From positions 186,001 through 250,000 of the forward strand of contig JAIXMQ010000041.1 in the NCBI GenBank assembly GCA_025716855.1: a stretch of DNA of 64,000 bases. The letters are read 5' to 3'. The position numbers and the translations under genes are program-made. Origin of the DNA: Pilaira anomala (taxonomy: Eukaryota; Mucoromycota; Mucoromycetes; Mucorales; Mucoraceae). Under the pieces are notes generated by a model. It ran no database searches. It worked only from the letters and a program-made list of their open reading frames with translations, and was not told the DNA's origin. Below are positions 49,187 to 59,939 of the stretch, piece after piece; the first letter of the stretch is position 1; each line of letters begins with the position of its first letter.

Positions 49187-49940
49187 GGGCCAATTCCTGA
49201 CTATCTATAATTTGAAAGAGACACGAATCAAAAAGAGAAAGACATGATCTTTCACTTAAAAACTAACTACTCTATGCGCACATACTTCTTAATAACATAC
49301 ATCTTTTTTTGTCACTGATCGAAATTATTTACATAATTGGGTGCATATACGGTTTTTTCATTGTTCTCAGTGCAATTGCAGTCTTTAAAAATATATTACT
49401 TGCTATGAAAAAAAAAAAAAAAAAAAACGTGAAGCGATTGTACTAGAAAATGACGGTAAAATGGCATATATAATAAATTAAATAAAAAGAAGTATATGAA
49501 ATATAATTTTGTGTTATTAAGGAAGCCCTAATATGGTTTTGTACTCGGTGAATTTGTGATTCACATGAAAGAAAATATGCTTGCAAGTGTAATACACTAA
49601 CTTTTTATGCTGCAACCCCCTTGTCATGACGGAGAAATCAGTAACAAACATGCTACTGATGATATATCATGTGTTATGTGTACACCGAACCAAGTGCAAA
49701 ATCAATGCAATAAGGGCCCCTCCTTATTTTAATTTGAGCCACATTTTTTATATGTGTGCTGTGGCAAAAAAAAAAAAAAAAAAAAAAAAAAAACGAGAGA
49801 GAGAGAAAGATGCTTTTTTTTTTTCTTTTTTATTTATATAAAGATAAAAAAGAAAAAAAATATATATTTTTTATTTTTTTGCAGATATACATTTTTTTTT
49901 TTTAATTAAAAAAAAAAAAAGAATCGGGTTTTGGGGAAAC
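48239..49940. other. Intergenic region rich in homopolymer runs
   Basis: 1.7 kb with many A/T runs (about 48495-48510, 48600-48614, 48777-48795, 48895-48911, 49160-49183, 49765-49792). No gene or RNA is recognised. It includes the promoter of the Kre9-like gene at its left side. Confidence 0.5.
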
Positions 49941-50557
49941 TTAAGCAGTGGTGGGCTTCTCCTCTTCCTTCTTCTCCTCAATCTCGGCCTTATCGAAAGA
50001 TTCAACCAAATCGGGAATTTCATCATCGTCGGCACCAGCGGCACCTTCACCTTGAGCTTGTTGGAAAGTCTCGGCGAGCTTCTTAAGAGCGGCCATGGAG
50101 TCAGGACCCAATTGGTTCAAGATACCGGGGATGAGTTCAGCTAATTCCTTTTCTTGAGAACGACCGTGGATGGCAAAAGTGTTGGCGTTGGCAGCAGCGG
50201 AAACTAGTTTACAAAAAAAAAAAAAAAATGTAATTATTAGGACACAAATATATATACACATACACACACACATATATATATATACACAGAAACATAAAAA
50301 TTCCAAAAAAACCATTTTTTTTTTTTTTACTTACCACGAGGGTTGTTGAAGTGGATAACCTTACCGTCATCCTTGAACATGTTGACTTCATCAACACCAG
50401 CAATGGGTTGAACGTTCAACTTGGTAAGAGCAGCAGAGAGCTTACGGTCATCACCGGAAGAAGCCTTGTTGACAGTCTTCTTGACCTTACGACGGGGAGA
50501 ACCCTTACCACCAATACGGACTTGAGATTGAAGCTTGGAGAGTTTGTCAGCGTTCAT
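49941..50557 (-). CDS. EGD1: Nascent polypeptide-associated complex subunit beta
   Basis: Ribosome-bound chaperone subunit (NAC beta/BTF3) that shields nascent chains. Two exons in transcript order: 50557-50335 and 50203-49941; 161 aa. The ribosome-binding N-terminus has the basic motif [11 protein letters not shown]. The NAC domain follows ([35 protein letters not shown]). After the intron comes [27 protein letters not shown]. The C-terminus is acidic and disordered ([16 protein letters not shown]). Codons are biased toward C-ending forms, as expected for a highly expressed translation factor. The intron contains CA/TA repeats. Confidence 0.96.
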
Positions 50558-50750
50558 TTTTTATAAAAAGCTATAAAATAAAAAAGTGGTTTAATTTAAA
50601 GGAACGCGAAACTTTTTCTTCTTCATTGTCATATTACAAAAAAAAAAAAAGGGGGAGGGAAGGAAAGAGTGCAAAAAAAAAAAAAAAATTGGGTGGCTTG
50701 TATGTTCATTTTTTTTTTTTTTTTTTGTAATTGAATTCGAGCTGAATGTA

Positions 50751-50782
<32 letters not shown>

Positions 50783-51021
50783 CTTCTTCTTCCTTTCTTT
50801 TTTGGTAAAATCTGTAGTATGACAATAAAGAAGAGAGCAAAGTAAGTTTATGGAGGGGGAGTACGCACCTATTCCAACAAAAAAAAAGAGAGAGAAAAGA
50901 AAGAACAAGAAATTTTTTTTTTAAAAAAAAAAAAAAACTTTTGCTGTAAACCAAAATAATAAAAAAAAAAAAAAATTTATATCATGAAAAAGGAGGTTTT
51001 GATTGGCTAGTAGGAGTTTAT
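50558..51021. other. EGD1 upstream region
   Basis: 464 bp dominated by long A/T homopolymers (about 50638-50651, 50708-50726, 50753-50782, 50921-50937). No gene seen; likely EGD1 promoter and the 3' end of the protease gene. Confidence 0.45.
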
Positions 51022-51904
51022 TCATGACTTGTTTGAGGAGGATGCTCTCTGTTGAAGTCTTTCAATCATTCCATTGATATTATCTCTTACTTGTTGTGGG
51101 GTGGAAAGGTTCTTTGCATCGAGTATCATGATTTTGTTATATTGAACTGGTTCTTTATTTCCTCGAGAAAATAAGAGTTGATGTAAAATGTAATCGATCA
51201 TGGCTATCACCGAAACTAGAGTATAGATTTTTTTTTTATATAAGTAATTATGATAATACATCTCATTTTCTTTTTTCTTTTTTACCTCCGCAGTCAGATC
51301 CATTCACTTGTTGAGGTGTACTGGAGGGTATAAATTGTGGATTGTCTGTTTGTTTTAATAGAGGTTGAATTCGTTTACTGGTATATTCAGCTTCTCGTAA
51401 ATTATTAAATTTTAATGTATCATAATAATAAAATGAATTGATAGCTCGTACATAGACCATGAGTGACCAATGCGTTCCACTGTTTGCCTTGTATGGATCT
51501 CCGTCATTGATAGGAATAAATATAGCTGCATGTTGATCCATATCTTGAGGTAAAGCAGATATCAAGTCATTTACATCCCCTTTTTTTTTTTTAGTACAGC
51601 AGGTATCAGTCTCAAGTGTGTACATACATATAATAACCTTCATTACCTTCTGCAAATGTGATGAGATGAACCATGCCCGGTCGTAAAAACATTAATTTCG
51701 CATCTTTTGGTACAAATGTACGCTCTAAAAACTCCATATGAAATTCAATCATTGTATCATTTAACCATTGCCCTGGTGCTAAAGTAAATAAATCCTATTG
51801 ATATGTCGTATTAATATGTATGATCATGAACTTTTTTATTTTATTATTACAGATTTTCTAACTGCTACATCATGATAATGCAAAACTAAAGTATCTTCTA
51901 TCAT
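51022..51904 (-). CDS. NEDD8/SUMO-type cysteine protease (DEN1/SENP8-like)
   Basis: C48 (Ulp1-type) protease, closest in layout to NEDD8-specific DEN1/SENP8. Four exons in transcript order: 51904-51851, 51794-51647, 51579-51286 and 51215-51022; 229 aa. It opens with the typical LAPGQWLNDTMIEFHMEFLE. The catalytic residues are all present: His in SGTHWSLMVYV, Asp in YYYDTLKF, Gln in PQQVNGSDCG, and the nucleophilic Cys in that same motif. The product has no N-terminal extension, unlike most ULP1/ULP2 proteins, which supports the DEN1-type assignment. The acceptor of intron 2 is TACTAA followed by an A-run and AG, lacking a pyrimidine tract. Confidence 0.87.
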
Positions 51905-52687
51905 AGCCGATTAAAAAAAAAAAAAAAATAGAACAAAAAAAAAAAAGAAAAAGATGCGAGGCAGAAAAAAGGAAAAGGTATTTCAATTAAATAAGCCACA
52001 AAACGCGTGCGTGCGTTTGTTAAAAGACATTTTGGAAAAAGTTTAATTTGTTACAAACAATTTTATTAATAAATACAAATAATTTAACCCAACAAAGAGA
52101 GAGAAATCTGTCAAAAAAGAAAAGAATTAATAAAAAGGTGTAAAAAAAAAGTTTTTTTTTTTTGTTTTTTTTTTTTAGTTTTTTTGCTTTCTTTTGTTCA
52201 GAAAAAAATTATAAGGTAGCTAGGGGTTTTTCGTCAACGGTTCTAGTTCGCCAATACGGTAAACTAGACCCTAAAGTCAAATGCCTGAATCATCCTTTAA
52301 AAGAAAGCAAAAAAAAAAAAAAAAATGCCGTCATAATGTATAAGAGACTTACCATAAATATAAATTAAAAAGTAATAAAGAATAAAAAAGTAAAAAAAAA
52401 AAATAAAGGAAAAAAGGAACAGGAAAAAACCACTTCCCCTTTTTATGGTTGATGACCAAAAAAAAAAAAATTTTTTTTTTTGTGTAGACTGTTCGTTTCA
52501 ACAGTCCAAAGTTATTGTAACTCAGGGGTGCTTAATAAAGTAATCATCATAAAGAAAATTTGCAGGATAAAACGGCAAAACGCTAATTGTTAAAAAAAAG
52601 CCGAGATATCATGCCGTAGAAAACTTATATATAACCAGCAGAGAGAGAGAGAGAGAGAGAGGATTTTTTATTTGAAACAAAAAAGAG
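51905..52687. other. Divergent intergenic region
   Basis: About 780 bp. It has A/T runs at about 51913-51927, 52150-52176 and 52470-52480, and a (GA)n microsatellite at about 52640-52662, just before the next gene. No further gene is believed. Confidence 0.45.
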
Positions 52688-53005
52688 ATGAAGAAGAAGG
52701 CTTTGTTTGTTATTTTGTTTTTTTGGATTACAGTTGTTACATTAGCAAATGATTTGTCACTACTTCACATGAATACAATAACTGAAACGACCAACAGCAG
52801 CAGCAGCAGCAGCAGCACCACAACAGGGTCCACCATTACCAGCAATGACGCACTAAGGTAATATATTATTATCCTCGGAGAGAAAAATAAATTCGTACCA
52901 CGAATTTTTAACCAGTTGTTGATAATTAGATTGTTCACAATGAAGTCATCATCGTCTTCCGTAGCAGCTATTGTTGTTCTAGCCTATCTTGTATTTTTGA
53001 TTTAA
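52688..53005 (+). CDS. Small Ser/Thr-rich secreted, probably GPI-anchored protein
   Basis: Two short exons, 52688-52857 and 52930-53005; 81 aa. A signal peptide (MKKKALFVILFFWITVVTLA) leads to a short Ser/Thr-rich stretch (ETTNSSSSSSSTTTGSTITSNDA, from an AGC repeat). Exon 2 codes for SSSSSVAAIVVLAYLVFLI, a hydrophobic tail with small residues before it, the pattern of a GPI signal. The junction AG|A keeps the frame and both splice sites are canonical. It is too small for family assignment; it may be a cell-surface mini-mucin. The (GA)n block just upstream lies in the 5' region. Confidence 0.65.
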
Positions 53006-53171
53006 GACAGATCAATAAATAAATAAAAAAAAACTTGATCTCGTCTTTTTTTTTTTCTTCTTCTTTTGCTTTATTCACTAATATCTATTATTTACTACTT
53101 ATTTACATACATCTTTTTATTTACATATACAAACTTATTTAATATATATATATATATAAACAAAAACAAAA

Positions 53172-53746
53172 ATGTTTAATAAAAAAGCTAATATTACCAC
53201 ACAAGAACCTCCACCAGCATACCAAGGTGCAAATGCAAATGTAGCAGCACCTCCAGGAGAGACTTATTATCAGCCACCAGCACATCCTCCTCCACCCGAG
53301 GGAGGTTACGCTCCACCACCACCATCACATCCACCTATGAATAATAATAATAATAATATGGGTGCAAGATTTACTCAATTCTATACACCACCTCAAAACA
53401 GAACTCTTGGTTTAAAAAGAAGGCTTTGTTCTGCTATTTGTTGTTGTATTTTAATTGGTCTCATTATTGGTTTAGCTACTGGTTTAACTCGTAGAAATAG
53501 AGGATATAATCAATGCGATTGGTAAAAAAAAAAAAAAAAAAAAAAAGTTATCATTGTTAAAAGACTAATATATCTTTTATTTAACTACAGTCGAACAAAT
53601 GCTGATTGTTATCGCTATTACGGTTAGTTTATTTTTCTATTGTATATAAAGACATAAAAAAAAAAGGCTGACAACATTCAATTTTTATATATTATATAGG
53701 TCCTACTACATATTGTTACTCTAATTGTCAATGTGTTCGTCGATAA
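53172..53746 (+). CDS. Proline-rich single-pass membrane protein with Cys-rich tail
   Basis: Three exons: 53172-53521, 53591-53622 and 53700-53746; 142 aa. The N-terminal half is Pro/Ala/Tyr-rich (EPPPAYQ is a PPxY-like WW/ubiquitin-ligase binding motif; HPPPPEGGYAPPPPSHPP). A short Asn run is followed by a basic stretch and one membrane helix with Cys (CSAICCCILIGLIIGLATGL). The C-terminus, reached only by splicing, is Cys-rich (NQCDCRTNADCYRYYG, YCYSNCQC), so it probably forms an extracytoplasmic disulfide knot. Not recognised as a named family. It follows the small GPI-type gene in the same orientation. Confidence 0.72.
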
Positions 53747-54366
53747 CTTCAAATAAATAATATCTTTTTTTATATATACATGGCTCCTTTTGTGATCCAT
53801 TTACTTTTATACTGTGGTTTTTTTTTAAGGGCCAACATAGATTGAGTGCATATACACTGAATCTTTTTCTTCTTTATTGTTAGATTAGTTTTTAACATAT
53901 ATTAATCCAGGGTTAAATTGAATCCCAAGAGTTCAAATGTATACATGTACGTAAAGTGATGCGTAAACAATCATGTTGTGTGCCATTGAGAAGGGGGGGA
54001 ATTTATAGACAACATTATTTACCAGACAAAAAAAAAAAAAAAAATCCTTGATTTATTCACAGTACAAAAAATAGTTTGTATTTTTTTTTTTTTTCTGTAT
54101 GTATATAGGAGAATGATAAAAAGGGGATTTTTTTTTTTATTATTATAAAAGTGTATACTTGTTGTTGTTGTTAGGAGATTACAGGTTTCGTCATTCTAAC
54201 TTCAGACTCTCGGGTAAACAATAAATCACGCGCCCTTATAATGCAGCAGCAATTATAAAGAATAAAAAAAAAAAAAAAAAAAAAAAAAATATACCCTTCT
54301 TTTTCATTATTTTTCCCTTTTTTTTTTTTTATTTTCTTCTTTATAATAATAATAATAATAATAATA
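53747..54366. other. Intergenic region
   Basis: About 620 bp with A/T runs (about 54028-54044, 54264-54289) and an (AAT)n repeat at about 54346-54368 that ends in the next start codon. No gene seen. Confidence 0.45.
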
Positions 54367-54726
54367 ATGACTCATGTCCCTTACTTGAGTGAAGAAGAAC
54401 AACGATTTCTCAATACCACTGCATCCTATAGTAAAGCACGTAGAATGTCATGCTCAGATAATAGTAGACCAAGCCATTTAGAAGAGAATCAAACGCAATT
54501 ATTGATGAACCGTCGTCATCAAGTAGTATCTGTTTCATCACTTGCATTCTTATGGAAAAGAAGAGGATCCTCTTCCTCTTCACTTGTCTCTTCAAATTCG
54601 AGTCGATCCATGGATTTAAATACAGAAGATGAAGAATCACCTAAGGCAAGAGAATTGGAATTACTGATATTTGATCAACCACAACGCACTGTTCGATTGA
54701 GTCTAACTCCACGTTGTGCTGTTTAA
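54367..54726 (+). CDS. Hypothetical small basic/Ser-rich protein
   Basis: Single open exon, 119 aa, not recognised. It begins MTHVPYLSEEEQRFLNTTAS, then has a basic segment (KARRMSC), a Ser-rich part (RRGSSSSSLVSSNSSRSMD), and ends QRTVRLSLTPRCAV. The RRMS and RRGS motifs look like basophilic kinase sites. No signal or membrane segment is seen. The frame uses codons like its neighbours, and the following 500 bp is non-coding, so it is a plausible small gene; an artefact is possible. Confidence 0.5.
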   Translation: MTHVPYLSEEEQRFLNTTASYSKARRMSCSDNSRPSHLEENQTQLLMNRRHQVVSVSSLAFLWKRRGSSSSSLVSSNSSRSMDLNTEDEESPKARELELLIFDQPQRTVRLSLTPRCAV

Positions 54727-54829
54727 ACATTTTTACATAATACTTTTTATTATTATCTCCCCCAAAAGCTCTCTCTTTTTTCTTTTTTGCTCCTTAGATT
54801 TTATGTACATATTCATCCGTCTCCCACCG

Positions 54830-54860
<31 letters not shown>

Positions 54861-55261
54861 TTATAATATCCAAATTCCCCACCCCTTTTTTTTTTTTTTT
54901 TTTATTATTCTTTTTTTTTTTCATTGTATATACTATTACATACTAAAAATAAAATTTATTATACTTTATTCCCACGAAACAAACAAATTCCATGATTGAA
55001 ACAATAAATTTCTTTTTTTTTTTTTTTTTTTTTTTACTGTAATGGTGTTTTAGCCTACAATCATCAGAAAGCTTTCGTGACTGCCTCAACAGTGTTGACG
55101 TCAATAGTTGTTTTTTTGCTCTTTTCGATTTTTTTTTTTTTGGAACGATCTTCTTTTATATTGTAATTTGGTAAAAAAAAAAAAAAGTTTGAAACGTGTT
55201 TTTAATTGACTTTTATATAATAACACAACATAAAAGTTTTTTATTTTAAAAAAATAAAAAC
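54727..55261. other. Intergenic region upstream of SPT6
   Basis: 535 bp with several homopolymer runs (about 54831-54857, 54886-54903, 55013-55035). No gene seen. Confidence 0.45.
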
Positions 55262-58200
55262 ATGTCTAGAAGTGACGACGAAGATTCCAACATGTATGGA
55301 GATCAGGACGACGAGAATAGTTTAGGTCATAATTCTGACGAAGAAGGAGAAGAGATTGGGTATGGACGTAAAACTGCTAATATTGGAAGTGATGATGACG
55401 ATGAAGAAGAGGAAGAAGAGGAAGATGAAGAAGAAGCGAGAAAAGTAATACCTTTTTATATAGATATCTATCTATTTTGTTATTGATATACTTAAATTTT
55501 TTTTTTTTTTTTATAAAAAAAAAAAAAAGGTCGCTGAAGGATTTATCGTAGACGACGAAGATTCAGATGCCTCTGCTGATCAAGTCGCTGTTCGACGTAA
55601 AAAGAGAAAGAAGGTGGAAGATTGTAAAGTATTTTTATAAAAAAAACACGTTTTTTATGCATTGCATTTAACCTTTATTTGTGCGCGTATATATATAGAT
55701 GATGATGATTTAGATGAAGAAGATTTAGACTTATTGGAAGAAAATACAGGCATTAAATTAAGTCGTACTACAGGTGTAAGTTTTAAGAATTAGAACAGAT
55801 TAGATTTTTTTTTTTTTTTCACTATCTAAAAAAAAAAAAAAAAAAAAAATGATGAATTATGTAGCCTAAATTGAAGCGTCTTAAACGTGGTCGTGAAGAA
55901 ATATCTCGAGAGGATACAAATCGAGTTGATAATATTTTCTCAGATGATGAACAAGAGGAAGATGCATTAAGAGAAGATTCACCTATTCGTGATACCAATC
56001 GTCGTCGTGACGACTATGAAACTGAATACGATGATGGTCGAGCCAGATACCGTCAACGAGATGCATATGACGATATGGGAGATTTCATTGCCGATGAAGA
56101 TGATGATGATGACGACTTAAATGAAGTATTAGGAGAAAGAGCTCAACCTAGATATGAAGATGCACGTCGTGGTAGAGGAAAAGCCAACAAGGATATGTTG
56201 AATATCTTACCTGAAGGTATTAGTGAAGATGTACTTGTAGACATGTATGATATCTTTGGTGACGGTGGAGATTATGAATGGGCTCAATATGAAGATGAGG
56301 AAACGGAAGCAAATCGTGATCGTGAACCTCAACTTGCAGATATCTTTGAACCGAGTGAACTTGCAGAACGTATGATGACGGAAGAAGATGAAGAGATTCG
56401 ATTACGTGATGTACCTGAACGTTTACAGATGCGATATGAAGGTGTCAAAAAGACTTTTGAACCCGCTACAAATGAACAAGTACAAGAAGAAGGAAATTGG
56501 ATCGCTCGTATCATGGCACGTCAACGGGGTCTGGAGCCAGTGAGTGAACAATTTACTTCGGCTGTGACTTATGTGGTTAGTTTCTTCACGAGAGAGTTCT
56601 TGGAAGTACCTCATATCAAAGATCATCGTCGTGATTTCTTTACAGAAGTAGATCGTGAGACAGGTACAAGTAAAGAAATCTTGAGTGAAAAGGATCTTTG
56701 GGAGATTTATGATTTGGATTTCAAGTATCAAAGTTTTGTTGATCGTAGACAAGCGTTACAAGATTTTATTCATAAATGTCATATTCAACAAGATGAATAT
56801 GTAAACACAATGATGTCTCGTGTTGAAAAAGTTGAAGAGATTTCGGATTTAACAGATTATATCAATCTGAAATTCACTAAACAGATCAATGAAATGCAAC
56901 AACAGACAAGAGGACCTAAAAGACCTATGAATAAGTCTCTTTTTGAATTAAGTCAAACCTCTCGTATTAGTGAATTCTTGTCTCGTTTTGGCATCACAGC
57001 AAAACAATTTGGTTCGAATTATATGGAAGGAAATCGTCGTCATTTTCCTGAAGATCTTATGGTAGATCCTATCGTTGAAGCTGAAATGTATGTAGATGCT
57101 AGTTTCCCAGATCCTCATAAAGTATTGAAGGCAGTTCGATCCGTACTTGCACAAGAAATCTCATATGATCCTCAAGTAAGAAAGGCGATGCGTAAAGATT
57201 GGGAATTATATGCCACTGTTTCAGTCAAGCCTACCGAAAAGGGATATACTGTAATCGATGAACTTCATGCGATGCATCCATTCAAGTTTATAAAAGAAAA
57301 GCCAATCAGTGCATTTAATGATGGTCAATTTTTACACATCTTGAAAGGAGAAACTGATAATTTATTGAACATTACCATCAGTATTGAAGGATATCCTGCT
57401 TGGTTTAATCGAATTGCCGAATTTTATATCTCGGATGGGTTCAGTGATTCTGTTCAACAATGGAATGATCAAAGAAAAGAAATTATTGAACAAGCTTTGA
57501 AAGAACATTTGATGCCTTTAATGAGTAAATATGTTCGAGAAAAGTTACGTGTAGAGGCACAAGAAGCGATCTGTCAAGCTTCTTTTACGAACCTTTACAA
57601 CAAGATTGATGTTGGACCTTTCCGTGGCCCTGAATCTCATTTCAAAAGTCCTTTGCCTCGTGTGGTAACCGTTTCATCGGGTAGTGGAACCAATAAAGAT
57701 CCAATTGTGGCCGTATTCGTAAATCAACGTGGTAAAATTGTGGATCAAATGGAAGTACCTAATTTGAAAGATGAACGGTACTGGAAAGAAATGTCTGATT
57801 TTATTAAATCCAAGAAACCAAACGTACTTGGTGTTGCAGGGTATAATGCAGATACACGTCGTGTCATTAAACACATGCAAACCATGTTGGGTGAAATCAA
57901 TCAATCTCAAGAACACAATGGATTTTCAAGAATGGATATGGTGGTTGTAGATGATGAAGCATCTCGTCTTTACAAGAACTCTCGTCGTGCTCAAGAAGAA
58001 TTTCCAGATCATTCAGAAACCATGCGTTATTGTATTTCACTTGCACGTAGATTACAAAGTCCTGTATTGGAATATGTTGGATTAGGTCGTGATTTGTTAG
58101 CAATTCGTCATCATGATCTTCAATACTTAGTACCAGAAGATGTACTCTATTTCTTTTTGGAACGTGCTTTAATTAGTGTAGTCAATGATTTAGGATTTGA

Positions 58201-59586
58201 TATTAATGCTGCAATCGAAAGTCCTTACCTTGCAAATGCACTTCAATATGTTTGTGGTTTTGGTCCACGTAAATCGCAAAGTATACTCAAAAAGATTGAA
58301 GCCACAGGTGAACTCGAAAGTCGTACGGCGCTTGTATTACGTAAATTAACGCCTGCCAATACATTTATGAATTGTGCAAGTTATCTTCGTATCCATGGTA
58401 TTGATGGTGCAGATATTTTAGATGATACTCGTATTCATCCTCAAGATTATGATTTAGCTAGAAAGATGGCTGCTGATGCACTTGAAATTGATGAAGATGA
58501 AATGGATGATTATGCATCCAAAGTAGCCGTGGTGACACGTGTGATTAAAGAATACCCTGATAAATTAAATGATTTAATCTTGGATGATTATGCTGTTGTC
58601 TTGCGTAGACAATATAATGCTCCTAAAAGACAAATCTTGGAACATATCAAGTTGGAGTTACAAGGTCCTTATCACGATCGTCGTCATCGTTACAGTCGTC
58701 CTACTACAGAAGAAACATTCATCATGGTCACAGGTGAAACACGTCAAAGTTTAAGTGAAGGATATATTATTCCTGCTATGGTAGTTGCAGTACGTGCTAA
58801 AATAGCAAATTGTGTACTTGATTCTGGATTAGAAGGTATGATTTATATCGATAATGCATCGGATGATCGTATTATGAATATAAGTGATGTATTACAAGTT
58901 GGACAAACGATCAACTGTAAAGTACTTCGAATTGATCGAGAGAAATTTATGGTTGATTTATCATGTAAAGCATCGGATACCAAGCCAGGATCTGATTATC
59001 AATTACGTCGTTTACCCGAAGACCCTTATTATGATCGAGTAGAAGAAACAAAAGAATATGAACAACATCGTGCTAGTCGTCGTAAACAAGCTAGATCTAA
59101 GCGAGTGATTAAACATCCTTTGTTCAGACCTTTTAATCATCGACAAGCAGAAGAATACCTTTCTACACGTCAACGTGGAGACTTAGTCATTCGTCCTTCT
59201 TCTCATGGATATGATCATATTGCGATTACATGGAAAGTTGATGAAGATGTTTATCAACATGTAGATGTAGTTGAAATTAAAAATAAGAATGATCCTAATG
59301 CACCTGCTCGTCTCAAGATTGGAAATCAAATGTTTGAAGATTTAGATGAATTGATCGTCACTTATGTTGAAGCAGTGGCAAGAAAGGTCGAGGAAATTAT
59401 GGCACATCCAAAGTATCATCCAGGTGGCATTGATAATTTAAACAAGTATTTAACTGATTTAACGCATGCTAATCCTAAAATGTCTGCTTATGGCTTCTGT
59501 CAAAGCGAGAAACCTGGATACTTTGATTTAGGATTTAAATTAAATCTTCGTGGTCCACCTATGCGATGGGTAAGAAAAAAAGAAGG

Positions 59587-59632
<46 letters not shown>

Positions 59633-59800
59633 GTTTTATTAACATGTAAATGATAGGTTGTTCGTGTCTTGCCTGATGGATATCGATTACGCGACGTTTC
59701 TTATCCTCAAGTAGATGATTTAATTAACGGATTCAAACGTATTCAACATACCGAAGCACAAAAACATAAGAAACGTAGTATGCCTAGTAGTAGATATTAA
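55262..59800 (+). CDS. SPT6: Transcription elongation factor SPT6
   Basis: Histone chaperone that travels with RNA polymerase II. Five exons: 55262-55444, 55530-55623, 55699-55775, 55865-59569 and 59657-59800; 1400 aa. The acidic N-terminus (DDDDEEEEEEEDEEEARK) is spread over three small exons. The core follows in the family order: helix-turn-helix, the YqgF-like domain (VVVDDEASRLYKNS), the HhH region (LQYVCGFGPRKSQSILKKI), the S1 domain (GLEGMIYIDNAS; VDLSCKASD), and the tandem SH2 domains (HPLFRPFNHRQAEEYLS, GDLVIRPSSHGYDHIAITWK) that bind the phosphorylated Rpb1 linker. The last exon completes SH2 (RVLPDGYRLRDVSYPQVDDLINGFKR). The final intron holds a (TA)n microsatellite at about 59589-59628. 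Confidence 0.95.
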
Positions 59801-59939
59801 AAAAAAAAAAAAAAAAAGTTATAACTAACCAACAAATATATAATAAATAAAAGCTTTTTTCTTTTTACTTGAAATACACATAAATATATATAAATTGTTA
59901 TGATTTGTTATTATTATTTATTATATATGTTATTTATAT

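Noticed and set aside
49626..49841. Plus-strand 71-codon frame
   Set aside because: Half of it is Lys and Phe from A- and T-runs; no splice partners and no recognisable sequence.
55871..59653. Met at 55871 as SPT6 start and 59653 as its end
   Set aside because: Three upstream exons supply the acidic N-terminus, and splicing at 59570/59657 restores the SH2 C-terminus; the open frame past 59570 reads intron.
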